A stretch of DNA of 64,000 bases from Notospermus geniculatus (Eukaryota > Nemertea > Pilidiophora > Heteronemertea > Lineidae). Every line of letters begins with the position of its first letter. Position 1 is the stretch's first letter. The notes beneath the pieces were generated by a model. The model was not told the DNA's origin. It was given only the letters and a program-made list of their open reading frames with translations, and did no database searches. Positions 33,101 through 39,652 of this stretch are shown piece after piece. The stretch covers positions 92,181 to 156,180 of the forward strand of contig NMRB01001577.1 of the NCBI GenBank assembly GCA_002633025.1, given 5' to 3'. The position numbers were made by a program, and so were the translations under genes.

Positions 33101-34637
33101 GAAATCATGGTCCTCTGGAATCTAAGCCCAGTTTATTGTTCAACGGGAGATCTGGGTAAACGGCTAATAGAAACCAAATATCTTTTATAGCAGCCTGGGA
33201 TCTACTTTCCTAGGACTCCCATTCCTTTGTTGATTTGTGCCAATGAATGTAATACGGGAGAATCCAACTTACTTCGACGCGAGTCCAGGTCATAAAAATT
33301 TTCTAAGTTCTAATAATACCGTAATATAGAGGGGTAGCATAATGGTAAATGGAACAGCTTGTATTATACCTAAGCTATTCCATCTACCATTATGCTACCC
33401 CTACTATATTACGATATTTTTAGAACTAACAAAATTTTTATGACCTGGACTCGCGTCGAGGTAAGTTGGATTCTCCCGTATATGGGCACTTCGAAATGGG
33501 CACGGCTATATCTAGGAGCCAGGGAGCGGCAACATCTGGATGGGCACGGCATAGTCAATTTCACTTTACAATATGATTTTCTTTACCATAAATCCCTGTT
33601 TCCTTTCCAGATAACTGATGCCGTTTCCGCATCGTTTTCATGAAAGACCTTCTCAAAATATTATTCGCAATTTCTAAGCGCAGACTCTCCGTTTTTCTAG
33701 TTGAAAAATTGGATTGGTTCAAGTGAATAAGCATGAAAACCAACCAATAACACTGATTGATAAAGCTATTCATCCTCTGTTCAAACTGGAAATTGAATTA
33801 CTCGGCGGATTTATTTTTAGGGGAGATGGTTATGTGTATTGCATGTTGGTGGCTTGTTCCCAGAGATATCGTTACTGATCTAATCAAATGAAATAAAAAA
33901 TCGAAGCAGTATGATGTCTGTACCAAGCTGCAGTTAAGCCCGAATTTATTCATACCCCATGAAAAATTACAGGAAAAATATTTAGAAAATACCTATCAGT
34001 TGAACTGGCACGGCTGTGGCTTCATTTTATGACTTTTAGTCGAAATGTACAGAGATTGAACAGCATTGTCAAAATATTGCGAATTTCTGTGATATTTTGC
34101 CCATATTTTTCTGTACATTCCGATTAAAAGTCATTCAATGAAGCATAAGACGTGCCAGTTCAGCTGATGTCTATTTTCTAAATATTTTTCCTATAATTTT
34201 TCATGGGGTATGAATAAATTCGGGCTTAACTATGGCTGGTTCAAGTAACGACTGTACCACAAACGTGACAAGCCAAAGAAGCATTTTTCATCTGAAGACG
34301 ATCGATGCTTCAAAAAACGCCTCTCACTGGAACTAGGGAAAAATCAAAATTTATCGACGGTGTGACAGGAATTAGACACACCATGATCATACACTATAGA
34401 CTATTGAACCAGGACCTTCATTCCTTGGACTCCCATTCCTAACACACCGTCAATGACGTACTAACTTACCTGAAAGCGTTCTGATTACAAATGGCGACTG
34501 CTGGGAAGCGGATGGTTTTATTGAAGTTTATCTCAACGTTGACCGTGACCGGGAATCGAAAGTAGAAAATGATTCGATCAACGATTTGGAAGACCATGAT
34601 TCCAGAGCAGGTACAGATAAGGAGAAGCCACAGCAGT
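18004..34637 (-). CDS. DEG/ENaC-family cation channel subunit, nine exons, with a giant ectodomain insertion; 5' end missing
   Basis: The joined exons 34637-34470, 32936-32769, 31028-30910, 29752-29571, 28989-28833, 28180-28124, 22083-20544, 18922-18831 and 18146-18004 keep one frame through eight GT-AG introns and give 874 residues plus stop. Family landmarks appear in canonical order: TM1 (residues 1-22), FPAVAICN (44-51), CFWDGYPC (113-120), GVCYAFN (133-139), YLPGPHGNC, the CDC pair, PPVCNLSQYYTC, CKCRLPC (294-300), ENFLQMDVFY (798 on), DIGG (829-832) and the selectivity filter GAS (839-841). Known members form trimeric, amiloride-sensitive plasma-membrane Na+ channels gated by protons, peptides, bile acids or force; the ligand here cannot be told. 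An ASIC has about 35 residues between the PC of CKCRLPC and EN; this protein has about 497. The cytoplasmic N-terminus with its His-Gly motif is not found, so the true start is unknown. Confidence 0.95.
18379..18805. mobile_element. Foldback element in the last intron of the channel gene
   Basis: The left end GCAGCACACTGGCCACCAA matches inverted at 18786-18800 (TGGCGGCCAGTGTGCTGC). The words GGCGTCCAGA and TCTGGACGCC recur internally in both orientations. It fills most of intron 8 (18147-18830). Reading frames in it are by-products. Confidence 0.72.
18831..18922 (-). CDS. Channel exon 8: pre-TM2 segment
   Basis: This 92-base exon is bounded by TTGCAG upstream and GTGAGT downstream. It encodes ENFLQMDVFYRKL followed by SYELVEQQKAYDIFALL. 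The segment corresponds to the two palm strands and the beginning of TM2 (EN.l.ldv.f..l.yE...Q..aY in the family). Its identity is clear despite the large insertion immediately upstream. Confidence 0.96.
19307..19422. mobile_element. 116-bp MITE with TTA target duplication in channel intron 7
   Basis: Flanked by TTA at 19304-19306 and 19423-19425. The ends GGGCCGTGCACGGGTCGCAC and GTGCGGTCCGTGAATACGGCCC are inverted repeats with small gaps. A 3-bp TTA duplication and GGG tips fit PIF/Harbinger-type elements. It is non-autonomous. Confidence 0.8.
19678..20486. mobile_element. 809-bp TA-flanked foldback element in channel intron 7
   Basis: TA lies on both sides (19676-19677 and 20487-20488). 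The ends TCGGGTGGGCCAAAAAAAAC and GTTTTTTTTGGCCCACCCGA continue into long arms (AAATTTGGTACCGTAT, ATTTCTCAACAACTGTCCAT) of about 200 bases or more. TA target sites and long inverted arms fit Tc1/mariner-type non-autonomous elements. The left edge of this element is on the far side of the intron from the giant exon, and its right edge ends 58 bp from that exon's donor. Confidence 0.85.
20544..22083 (-). CDS. Channel exon 7: CKCRLPC motif plus a roughly 455-residue insertion
   Basis: This is one uninterrupted 1540-base exon (512 whole codons) between ATTTCAG and GTATGT. It begins EEFNHPDKDICKCRLPC. The spacing of 15 residues from the Cys at the end of exon 6 (YYTC) to CKC equals that of ASICs. 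After IYEPNFSYSATSNFD it departs from the family. It returns only at DDFQEYLAANKLDTNFYK, which aligns with the knuckle helix alpha-6 of ASIC structures. The intervening region is rich in charged helix-forming segments, has nine N-x-S/T sequons, two Cys (DDVC and VNKC) and no transmembrane segment, so it should be extracellular. I recognise no domain in it. Codon use and absence of stops over 1.5 kb argue for a functional sequence. Confidence 0.93.
22084..22149 (-). other. Optional 22-residue extension of exon 7 through a tandem acceptor
   Basis: A second acceptor, CTCATTTCAG followed by AGGAATTC, lies exactly 66 bases upstream of the canonical one (ATTTCAG followed by AGGAGTTC). Both would enter the same frame. 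The intervening 22 codons (EFKLKFNYIIDGTDFG and on) have no stop. The near-identity of the two acceptor contexts suggests a small local duplication. The family spacing supports the downstream site as the main one. Use of the upstream site is an inference. Confidence 0.5.
22986..23374. mobile_element. Nested foldback complex
   Basis: The outer arms are CACGGAGTCGGTTCGATCCGG and its inverted partner CCGGATTGATCGGACTCCGTG. Inside are two tandem foldbacks of about 105 bases (23030-23130 and 23139-23243), each TATTCATAAA...ACTTAAGTC...GTTTTATGAATATGG. A further hairpin CACTACTTTTTGTACC / GGTACAAAAAGCAAGTG lies at 23250-23335. The tandem pair is almost identical, implying recent duplication. A relative of the inner unit is at 51664-51770. 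Confidence 0.78.
23835..24100. mobile_element. TTAA MITE, AGGGCACTGTATTC family
   Basis: Perfect TTAA flanks are at 23835-23838 and 24097-24100. The interior matches the copies at 8728, 39383 and 54785 (TTAAGGGAGACCTCTATTG, GGAGAATGATGCAATCACCG). It lies in intron 6 of the channel gene and has no coding capacity. Confidence 0.87.
24534..24660. mobile_element. Foldback MITE with GGCTGCAATCACATAGAGC ends
   Basis: The left arm GGCTGCAATCACATAGAGCT returns as AGCTCTATGTGATTGTAGCC at 24641-24660. The arms are about 55 bases, including GCCGGTGTTAACAATGGCTTCAC in both orientations. TAA and TTA flank it. It abuts the next MITE directly. Confidence 0.82.
24661..24807. mobile_element. TTAA-flanked MITE, GCTGnATTTAGCTG ends
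   Basis: TTAA is at 24661-24664 and 24804-24807. The inverted ends GCTGGATTTAGCTGCACGCGG and CCGCGTGTCAGCTAAATGCAGC differ by small gaps. The body is 139 bp. This is a third TTAA family by sequence. Confidence 0.78.
26698..26895. mobile_element. GATTGGTTGATC foldback
   Basis: The ends GTAATCACGTGATCATCC and ACGACCACGTGATTAATGG are inverted. In between, ACGCG.TGATTGGTTGA and AAGAGCAATCAATG alternate two to three times. Related sequence lies at 41655-41777, 50615-50675 and 58726-58785. It is non-coding. Confidence 0.68.
26965..27053. mobile_element. Palindrome with GTCGAAAATTTGCTAAGATTCTGG arms
   Basis: The arms CCAGAATCTTAGCAAATTTT and its complement meet at CTTCTTCAGCTGAAGAAG. Related single arms with CCCCGnTTGGGGTCGAAAATTCGCAAG lie at 31640-31690 and 42390-42440, each followed by GTTGACTTCTTGATATTTAT. 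Confidence 0.75.
27054..27560. other. AT-rich intronic stretch
   Basis: The tail of the preceding repeat (CATTTTGTGTGTCAATTTTTGTGCTTTCTC) continues to about 27115 and is shared with 42455-42485. Beyond that only AT-rich sequence with ATTAATTAATCAATTAATCAAT near 27505 is seen. Confidence 0.35.
28124..28180 (-). CDS. Channel exon 6: PPVCNLSQYYTC
   Basis: This 57-base exon lies between TTTCCAG and GTACGC, phase 1 to phase 1, and encodes GEPPVCNLSQYYTCVLKAK with its split ends. It corresponds to the thumb-region segment preceding the CxCxxPC motif, with both conserved cysteines. The reading frame, splice phases and cysteine spacing to exons 5 and 7 all agree. Confidence 0.94.
28833..28989 (-). 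CDS. Channel exon 5: GNC motif and CDC cysteines
   Basis: This 157-base exon lies between TTTCAG and GTGAGT. It encodes MKYLPGPHGNC at its start, then VYSETGCKLEC and NKCDCRMLYMPEKN. The Pro-rich/GNC motif, YS..GC..EC and C-D-C correspond to the conserved thumb disulfide ladder of DEG/ENaC channels. The initial Met is internal, because exon 4 reads straight into it in phase 0. Confidence 0.96.
29571..29752 (-). CDS. Channel exon 4: finger/palm segment
   Basis: This 182-base exon lies between TTTCTAG and GTACGT. It encodes TEHGLRLTVNVEQYEYM, then AGLKVLLYDTDEVPLVYEL and THTFIGVKVLV. This is the family's GL.l.lnv...EY......AG..v.i.d..e.P segment. The exon ends in phase 0, matching exon 5. Confidence 0.96.
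29824..30118. mobile_element. Element with AAGGGCGTAGGCTGG inverted ends in intron 3
   Basis: The ends AGGGCGTAGGCTGG and CCAGCCTACGCCCTT are inverted. Subterminal GGAGGTGCAC and GTGCACCCCCC are also inverted. The body is about 295 bases and non-coding. It resembles short hAT-type non-autonomous elements, without an evident target duplication. Confidence 0.7.
30125..30236. mobile_element. Foldback, ATTTTCCGTTCCGCAT family
   Basis: The left arm ACCAGCAGGCGGAACGGGAAATG pairs with the right arm CATTTTCCGTTCCGCATAACTGG. Related foldbacks lie at 48412-48675 and 56603-56865 in the duplicated segments. Confidence 0.65.
30910..31028 (-). CDS. Channel exon 3: CFWDGYPC and GVCYAFN
   Basis: This 119-base exon lies between TTTCCAG and GTAATA. 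It encodes CFWDGYPCSYLNFTMILTD, then HGVCYAFNGDQANPLYISDT. C.w.g..C..nF....T..G.CY.FN is the most diagnostic ectodomain signature of the family and is intact here, including both disulfide-forming cysteines and the NFT sequon. Confidence 0.97.
31204..31415. mobile_element. 206-bp MITE with TTA target duplication in intron 2
   Basis: TTA is at 31204-31206 and 31413-31415. The inverted ends AGCCCCCGTCACATATCCAC and GTGGATATGTGACGGGGGCT are perfect over 20 bases, with GGGCCCGTACG just inside. The 3-bp TTA duplication suggests a PIF/Harbinger-type element. Its right end abuts a tRNA-derived SINE. Confidence 0.85.
31416..31540 (-). mobile_element. tRNA-derived SINE head, minus strand
   Basis: Read on the minus strand, an A box TAGCCTAGTGG (31525-31515) and a B box GGTTCGAATCC (31481-31471) are separated by the usual interval. 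The head starts near AGGAGCCTGATAGCC. The tail is cut off by, or continues beyond, the MITE at 31204-31415. No cloverleaf is complete and no target duplication was found, so I call a SINE remnant and not a tRNA gene. Confidence 0.72.
32000..32391. mobile_element. 384-bp TTAA-flanked foldback with very long arms
   Basis: TTAA is at 32000-32003 and 32388-32391. The ends AGGGAGACATCC and GGATGTCTCCCT continue into arms of about 180 bases that fold around the perfect palindrome CCCGAGCTCACGAATTCGTGAGCTCGGG near 32175. The arms are nearly identical. It lies in intron 2 of the channel gene. Confidence 0.9.
32399..32727. repeat. Second copy of the dispersed repeat at 14597-14907
   Basis: Same orientation and same landmarks as the first copy (AGTTAAGTAGCCCGGCGACA, AGACACGGGTTTCTTGAAGC). 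It ends about 40 bases before the exon 2 donor, so the repeat forms the start of intron 2 in transcript order. Confidence 0.75.
32769..32936 (-). CDS. Channel exon 2: early ectodomain
   Basis: This 168-base exon lies between GTTTCAG and GTGTGT, phase 2 to phase 2. It encodes ITEAAKLGHLALLEDIYNEL, then LHNLTKNNYSQVTFEELF and LKEDMIV. It follows directly on CNQNAFR of exon 1, as in other family members, and completes the split Arg before CFWDG. It carries NLT and NYS sequons. This variable wrist/finger segment has weaker conservation, but its phases and position fix it. Confidence 0.93.
33252..33481. mobile_element. Foldback with about 85-bp arms in intron 1
   Basis: The left arm ATACGGGAGAATCCAACTTAC returns inverted to end at 33481. 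Internal pieces TTCGACGCGAGTCCAGGTCAT and GGGGTAGCATAATGGTA also pair across the centre near 33365. No coding content. Confidence 0.85.
33934..34229. mobile_element. TTAA-flanked foldback with long arms in intron 1
   Basis: TTAA is at 33934-33937 and 34226-34229. The ends GCCCGAATTTATTCATACCC and GGGTATGAATAAATTCGGGC are perfect, and the arms extend about 130 bases with indels. It is a further TTAA family. Confidence 0.86.
34470..34637 (-). CDS. Channel exon 1 (first recognisable): TM1 and FPAVAICN
   Basis: This 168-base exon lies between TTTTCAG and GTAAGT. It begins with one base completing a codon from a missing upstream exon, then encodes LLWLLLICTCSGIMVFQIVD, RIIFYFRFPVTVNVEINFN and KTIRFPAVAICNQNAF. 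TM1 followed by Y....FPVT and FPAV.ICN is the standard family start. There is no in-frame Met before an upstream stop, so translation cannot begin in this exon. The cytoplasmic exon with the His-Gly gating motif must lie further upstream. Confidence 0.95.
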
Positions 34638-34710
34638 CTGAAAAATAAAACGGGAGAAATAGTTTAGATTGCGCCGAAGATGTGGCTGCAGAGAAATGCA
34701 CGATTCACTC

Positions 34711-34857
34711 TTAGGCCTGCTTTCCATTGGCGCGTTTCCGTGCGCGAAAACGCTTGAAAGCATTGTATTTTTCCGCGCCGTGACCAACGACGCGGAAATA
34801 AACAATGCTTTCGAGCGTTTTCGCGCACGAAAACGCTCTAATGGAAAGCAGGCCTTA
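34711..34857. mobile_element. 141-bp MITE with TTA target duplication, absent from copy 2
   Basis: TTA is at 34711-34713 and 34855-34857. The ends GGCCTGCTTTCCATTGGCGC and TCTAATGGAAAGCAGGCC flank arms with CGTTTTCGTGCGCGAAAACG-type sequence. At the matching place in copy 2 (about 36440) the sequence reads CACTCAGAGGTATCC with no element. This gives an empty site and dates the insertion after the duplication, or marks a loss. The type fits PIF/Harbinger. Confidence 0.88.
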
Positions 34858-34948
34858 GGTATCCAGAGATATTTTGCTGAAAAAGACGAAGGTTGACGTC
34901 GATTTTCCCACGTTATATGGCTATGTGTATTTGATACCAATCGTGGAT

Positions 34949-35421
34949 TTAAGAGCCCGGTATTACCACTTTTTCTCGATAGCCGGCGCCACCATCGCCG
35001 TGCGCGCCACTCTCCAACTCCAGGGACTAACTACGTTGTCGGCGAATGGACCCGATGTACTACGTACATTTTGTAATGGCTTTTTGCAAACTCTACAACA
35101 GTGCCGATTTTCTCCACAACGTTACACAAATCAGACACTGTCAGCGACCAGTCGCCGCCATGTTTGACCGCATCACTCCTCCTAATGGAGTTACGGTTAG
35201 GAGCCTGATCACAATTGGTAGACATTTTTCCATTTAACCTTCCGCTCCACTACTTTTCAAGATGGTAACCTTCGAACGATGCTAGAGGGTGTTGGTTAAA
35301 CCTCGTCCCAAGACCCTCTAGTGTCAAGATTGGGTTTTTTGTAGTTCGTATTGCTGCCGCTAGGTGCCTCTACGTCGGCAGTCAAAATACCGGTAAGAGA
35401 TGGCATACTCTGCTCCTTTAA
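34949..35421. mobile_element. TTAA MITE (AGGAGC family), minus orientation, with internal insertion
   Basis: TTAA is at 34949-34952 and 35418-35421. The ends GAGCCCGGTATTACC and ATACTCTGCTCCT are those of the family at 9427. The interior is broken at about 35083 by roughly 250 bases of unique sequence that copy 2 and the copy at 9427 lack. That insert shows no inverted ends I can recognise. Confidence 0.82.
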
Positions 35422-35530
35422 GTGTGAAAAAACACTATGTAACTGTGGACCCACCTGCAAGTGGGGACGTCCCCAATTGGTAACGTCCCAAATTGGTAAC
35501 CATCAAAGCATAGACAGCATACCCCAATAA

Positions 35531-36218
35531 GTTATAAATCAGACATGATAACATGTTGCCTGCCTAAATCCAGCTGAAGTAATGAGGGCTTATTGCGTCT
35601 CTATGAAATTTGAAACTTCACTTACAATGGATTTTGTATTGGGAATTATCAAATCAGAAAAAAACTAACATTAATACGTTGCGTGATCTAACCTCAAGTG
35701 ATGAGACTGCAGAGGCAAAGAAAAAAAGCTTCGCATATGAAACGTGGCGTACCTAAATCCACCCGAATTATTGAGGGCTTAATGGTCTCAATAAAATTTG
35801 AAACTTCACAGACAAGGAGATAATGAATGTTGTGGAGGCTGTATTGAGATTATGGTAATAATTCCTGGCATTTACTGACTCGTCGTAAAGATAATGTATC
35901 ACGACTTCATTGTTTACATCGGATTCCAATGTTTGTAAACATGAATGTTCACCTTATGTTATTTTGGACTTGTGGGACATGCCAACTCACCAAAATGAAT
36001 ACTTCTGGAATCAACAGAATCTCTAGATTGGCATGCCACCAACAAATTACTCATAAGACAAAGAAAGACTGGACTTAAACAAACAAAATGTAAATAAACA
36101 ATGAATTTCGTGGCCCGTGATACATTATCTTTAACTCATCTGCCCCGAGGTTGAGCAGACTGTGTCTTCTGTTCAAGTTTTCTAAATGCCTCGGAAATGA
36201 GTAGACTAGTACCTGGTC
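35531..36218. other. Spacer between the duplicated blocks, no gene
   Basis: It contains two related passages, near 35570-35625 and 35750-35810 (AAATCCAnCnGAA.TAnTGAGGGCTTA and AAATTTGAAACTTCAC), which look like a degenerate tandem repeat with a period of about 180. Nothing else is recognised. Confidence 0.35.
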
Positions 36219-36370
36219 CTACCGATGGTGTCGCTTTTGAATGGTAGGACCAGTCGTGGCCGCCATTTGTGGAGGAATTCTAAATCGAAAGTAGAAAATG
36301 ATTCGATCAACGATTTGGAAGACCATGATTCCAGAGCAGGTACAGATAAGGAGAAGCCACAGCAGTCTGA
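36219..36370 (-). pseudogene. Duplicated half of the TM1 exon (pseudo-exon)
   Basis: After the acceptor TTTTTCAG, the first 28 codons are those of the true exon (LLWLLLICTCSGIMVFQIVD, RIIFYFRF). At 36285 it leaves the duplication and reads RIPPQMAATTGP and then QKRHHR to a TAG at 36219-36221. It lacks FPAVAICN and any in-frame donor before the stop. If spliced in, it would truncate the channel just after TM1. It lies 5' of the real exon on the minus strand, with an equally good acceptor. Confidence 0.8.
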
Positions 36371-36830
36371 AAAACAAAACGGGAGAAGTAGTTTAGATTG
36401 CGCCGAAGACGTGGCTGCAGAGAAATGCACGATTCACTCAGAGGTATCCAGAGATATTCTGCTAAAAAAGAGGAATGTTGACGTCAATTTTCCCACGTTA
36501 TATGGCTATGTGTATTTGATACCAATCGTGGATTCCAAAGAGCCAGGTATTGCCATCTTTTCTCGGTAGCCGGCGCCACCATCGCCGTGCGCGCCACTCT
36601 CCAACTCCAGGGACTAACTACGTTGTCGGCGAATGGACCCGATGCACTACGTACATTTTGTAATGGTTCGTATTGCTGCCGCTAGGTGCCTCTACGTCGG
36701 CAGTCAAAATACCGCTAAGAGATGGCATACCCTGCTCCTTTAAGTGTGAAAAAACACTATGTAACTGTGGACCCATTGGGGACGTCCCCAATTGGTAACC
36801 ATCAAACCATAGACAGCATACCCCAAAAAT
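36285..36830. repeat. Local duplication, copy 2
   Basis: This is the counterpart of 34556-35530 without the two insertions. It contains an undisturbed copy of the TTAA AGGAGC-family MITE at about 36540-36739, whose left TTAA has decayed and whose right TTAA is at 36740-36743. Substitutions relative to copy 1 are few. Confidence 0.85.
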
Positions 36831-37464
36831 AGTGCCAATGGCACTGTGCCCGCTTGGCTTGACAGCAGAGTGGTACTAGCAGATATCATCAGCAATCCCA
36901 CTTAAACCATATCTTAAGTACAAACATGCCATGGCGACCATACTGGATGTCCAATCAGGCNATATGCAAAAGCCCGATGTAAAATAGTTAGGATCGGGTA
37001 CCAGTCTAGGAAATGAGTTGGAAAAAAATTGAAGAAACATTCTTCAGATGGTTAATAGGAACAACCTTTCTTCAAATAATTTTCAGCTGACACCATAGGA
37101 TGTGAGAAAACTTCAACAGAAGATGTCGTCTGCTGGACTCCGGGATGCACGAGTTAAAGCAGGCGATTTGGCATCGCCCTGAATTCCAATTTCTCAACAT
37201 GCGATATCTTCAACAAACAGTCCTTGTTGACTCTGCGTCAAAAGAGATTCGACTTTTCGCTTCTATCAGCTCTTGGATCAAGACTGCAGGTGATTACCAG
37301 GACTTGGAAAATGAATACTCTGAAGGATCCATCTGCAACAAGTCGATTACCTGTTTCAGAGGGGAAACTACTCAAATTTCTTGCGTGCGAACTTCGTCAC
37401 GCGATCAGCAGTATCTTGAAAAAGAATGTAGTTGCCAATGTTTGCTTCTGCGACGGCATGATTC
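36831..37464 (+). other. Unrecognised stretch with a possible coding remnant
   Basis: A plus-strand frame beginning at an ATG at 37224 reads LTLRQKRFDFSLLSALGSRL and later LLKFLACELRHAISSILKKN, then continues into a MITE at 37465. It has a somewhat protein-like composition and could be a decayed transposon gene or an exon. An alternative frame from 37145 is equally open. I recognise neither, and no splice partners are evident. An N is at 36961. Confidence 0.2.
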
Positions 37465-38085
37465 AGGTGCCAATAGAGAATACGGAGTTTTTGCAAAGGC
37501 CCCGAAACGCCAACGCGAACGCCAAACCCATTGTTCGACGCCACGAAGAGAGTACCAAAGACGGCGATAAACTAGTTCCAGGTAGTTGCGACCGATCGGT
37601 ATTTTTCTAGTCGGTGGCGACATAAGTTATCAGTTGCAACTAGTTGACACTATTTCTATCACAGCGTAGGGCGACATAAGCGAGGCTTTAGGTGCCAATA
37701 GAGAATACGGAGTTTTTGCAAAGGCCCCGAAACGCCAACGCGAACGCCAAACCCATTGTTCGACGCCACGAAGAGAGTACCGAAGAAAAGGATAGACGTT
37801 CGTGTTGGCGTTTTGGAGGCTTTGCGAAACCTCAATAATAGGGAGTTTTCGCAAAGCCCCCGAAACGCCAACGCCAAACCCATTGTTAGATGCCACGAAA
37901 AGAGCACCGAACAAAAGGATAGACGTTCAAGTCGGCGTTTCGGGGGCTTTGCGAAAGCTCTATAATTTACGCAAGGCCCCCGAAACGTCAATCCGAACGT
38001 TCCTTTTGTTCGGTGCTGTCTTCTGGCATCGAATGGAATTGGCGTTCGCGTTGCGTTTCGGGGCTTTGCGAAAACGTCCAATCAA
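37465..38085. mobile_element. Array of nested GTTTTCGCAAAGCCCCCGAAACG foldbacks
   Basis: At least four arms of one palindromic MITE family lie head to head and head to tail. Recurrent blocks are GCAAAGCCCCCGAAACGCCA, ACGTCTATCCTTTTGTTCGG and its complement, and GTGGCATCGAACAATGGGTT. An exact 92-base direct repeat, 37465-37556 and 37690-37781, brackets 133 unique bases. Copies elsewhere are at 42836-43100, 50944-51074 and 58928-59066. The many reading frames in this region are artefacts of the repeat. Confidence 0.82.
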
Positions 38086-38280
38086 CGCGTTTTTCATCGT
38101 ACCACGTGCAATGAACGGGCTTCAGCGTGGAGCGTGCTGATCTGCGTGGAGACTAGGCGCGACTAGAAGGCGGATTCATTGCGCACGACAAATCCGGTGA
38201 TAACCTCGTCCCCAGTCTGACACCTCACGATGATTAATCGCACTGCACGAGCTTCAACTGATTAAAAGGGATCAAATGGG

Positions 38281-39248
38281 AGATTTGAAGGTATCTCAGG
38301 GGATGATTTAATGAAGTGAAGGCTTATCTATAGCTCTCCGTACTCGTCAAGAAAATACTCTCCTTATTTTCTGACTGAAGTGTTTTTCCATATCGATATC
38401 CTGCTATGCGGTCGTTATATGCCAACTTCAAGCTCGAACCGTCCGGCAATTTTCCACATTAATGCCTCCGTAAGATCTCGGGTGCATTTGTTTTCATATT
38501 GAATTAAAATACAGACCAGAATTTGGTTTCTCGATTTTGTTTCAAGGACGACTTCTCTCGCTTAATATTCCCTCGCGTATTTAAATATTCTAAAATGCCT
38601 TGGTTATGAGTATCAGTTACATTGCATTTCATTGGAAAATGCATTAGCCTCATTTTGGATTCAGGGGTTTTGATAACACAACCAAGGACTCGCTGCGATG
38701 GTACATGTAAATTATAAACAAGAAAAGGACATCGGAGCGATGTCAATGGTTTCCGATGAGAAGTTTAGTACTCTAGAGCTAGTTTTCTGTGACCTTGACC
38801 TCTGACCAGAGATTTGAAGGTATCTCAGGGGATGATTTAATGAAGTGAAGGCTTATCTATAGCTCTCCGTACTCGTCAAGAAAATACTCTCCTTATTTTC
38901 CGACTGAGGTGTTTTTCCATATCGATATCCTTCTATGCAATCGTTATATGCCAACTTCAAGCTCGAACCGTCCGGCAATTTTCCACATTAATGCCTCCGT
39001 AAGATCTCGGGTGCATTTGTTTTCATACTGAATTAAAATACAGACCAGAATTTGGTTTCTCGATTTTGTTTCAAGGACGAATTCTCTCGCTTAATATTCC
39101 CTCGCTTATTTAAATATTCTAAAATGCCTTGGTTATGAGTATCAGTTACATTGCATTTCATTGGAAAATGCATTAGCCTCATTTTGGATTCAGAGGTTTT
39201 GATAACACAACCAAGGACTCGCTGCGATGGTACATGTAAATTATAAAC
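38281..39248. repeat. Tandem duplication of a 439-bp unit
   Basis: 38281-38719 and 38810-39248 are the same sequence with scattered differences (both begin AGATTTGAAGGTATCTCAGG and end GGTACATGTAAATTATAAAC). The copies are separated by 90 bases. A minus-strand frame of about 80 codons is kept in both (VPSQRVLGCVIKT...), but recent duplication explains this and no family is recognised. Confidence 0.88.
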
Positions 39249-39378
39249 TACACCATGTAACCTCAAATTACAACCAAAACTTCGTCGACGACCCTCTGTT
39301 TTTGGCCTCATACAATATTTGGTGCGCCCAAAGAGTCTTGGTTCCATAACCAATGACGGACGGCGAGGCCTTAAGTCC

Positions 39379-39652
39379 TTAAAGGACCACGACATTGCCA
39401 CTTTTTGTCGACAGCTGGCGCCACCGTCACTGATGCATCATTCTCCAATACCGTAGTTTGGCCTTTCGCCACAGTGTGGGAGAATGTATGACACAATTAT
39501 TATACAATGCATACATGAATACCCTAGGAACGAGAGTTACTCTACACAGGGCGAGGTTAATAAGCGGTAGTTTAACAACATTGTCAATAGAGGTCTCCCT
39601 CAATGCGGGTATGTTTAGCGCAGGATAGGGAAGAAATACTATGCCCCCTTAA
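39379..39652. mobile_element. TTAA MITE, AGGGCCACTGTATTC family, reverse orientation
   Basis: TTAA is at 39379-39382 and 39649-39652. This is the inverted version of the elements at 8728 and 23839, with CAATAGAGGTCTCCCT and CGGTGATTGCATCATTCTCC-type landmarks, in part diverged. Confidence 0.85.

Larger units (their letters stand above)
34556..35530. repeat. Local duplication, copy 1 (includes the 5' half of the TM1 exon)
   Basis: This aligns with 36285-36830. From the middle of the TM1 exon it runs upstream through the intron acceptor, GGTATCCAGAGATATT, the TTAA MITE and GTGTGAAAAAACACTATGTA. Compared with copy 2 it carries an extra 141-bp MITE (34714-34854) and about 250-270 extra bases inside the TTAA MITE (about 35083-35345). 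Confidence 0.85.

Noticed and set aside
34578-34940. 120-codon minus-strand frame over the TM1 exon
   Set aside because: It is in a different frame from the channel exon and runs through the 141-bp MITE. It is a shadow frame.
37405-38140. Several frames of 70-140 codons on both strands
   Set aside because: All fall in the palindromic MITE array, and the same peptides recur at 42829-43123, 50944-51085 and 58761-59171.
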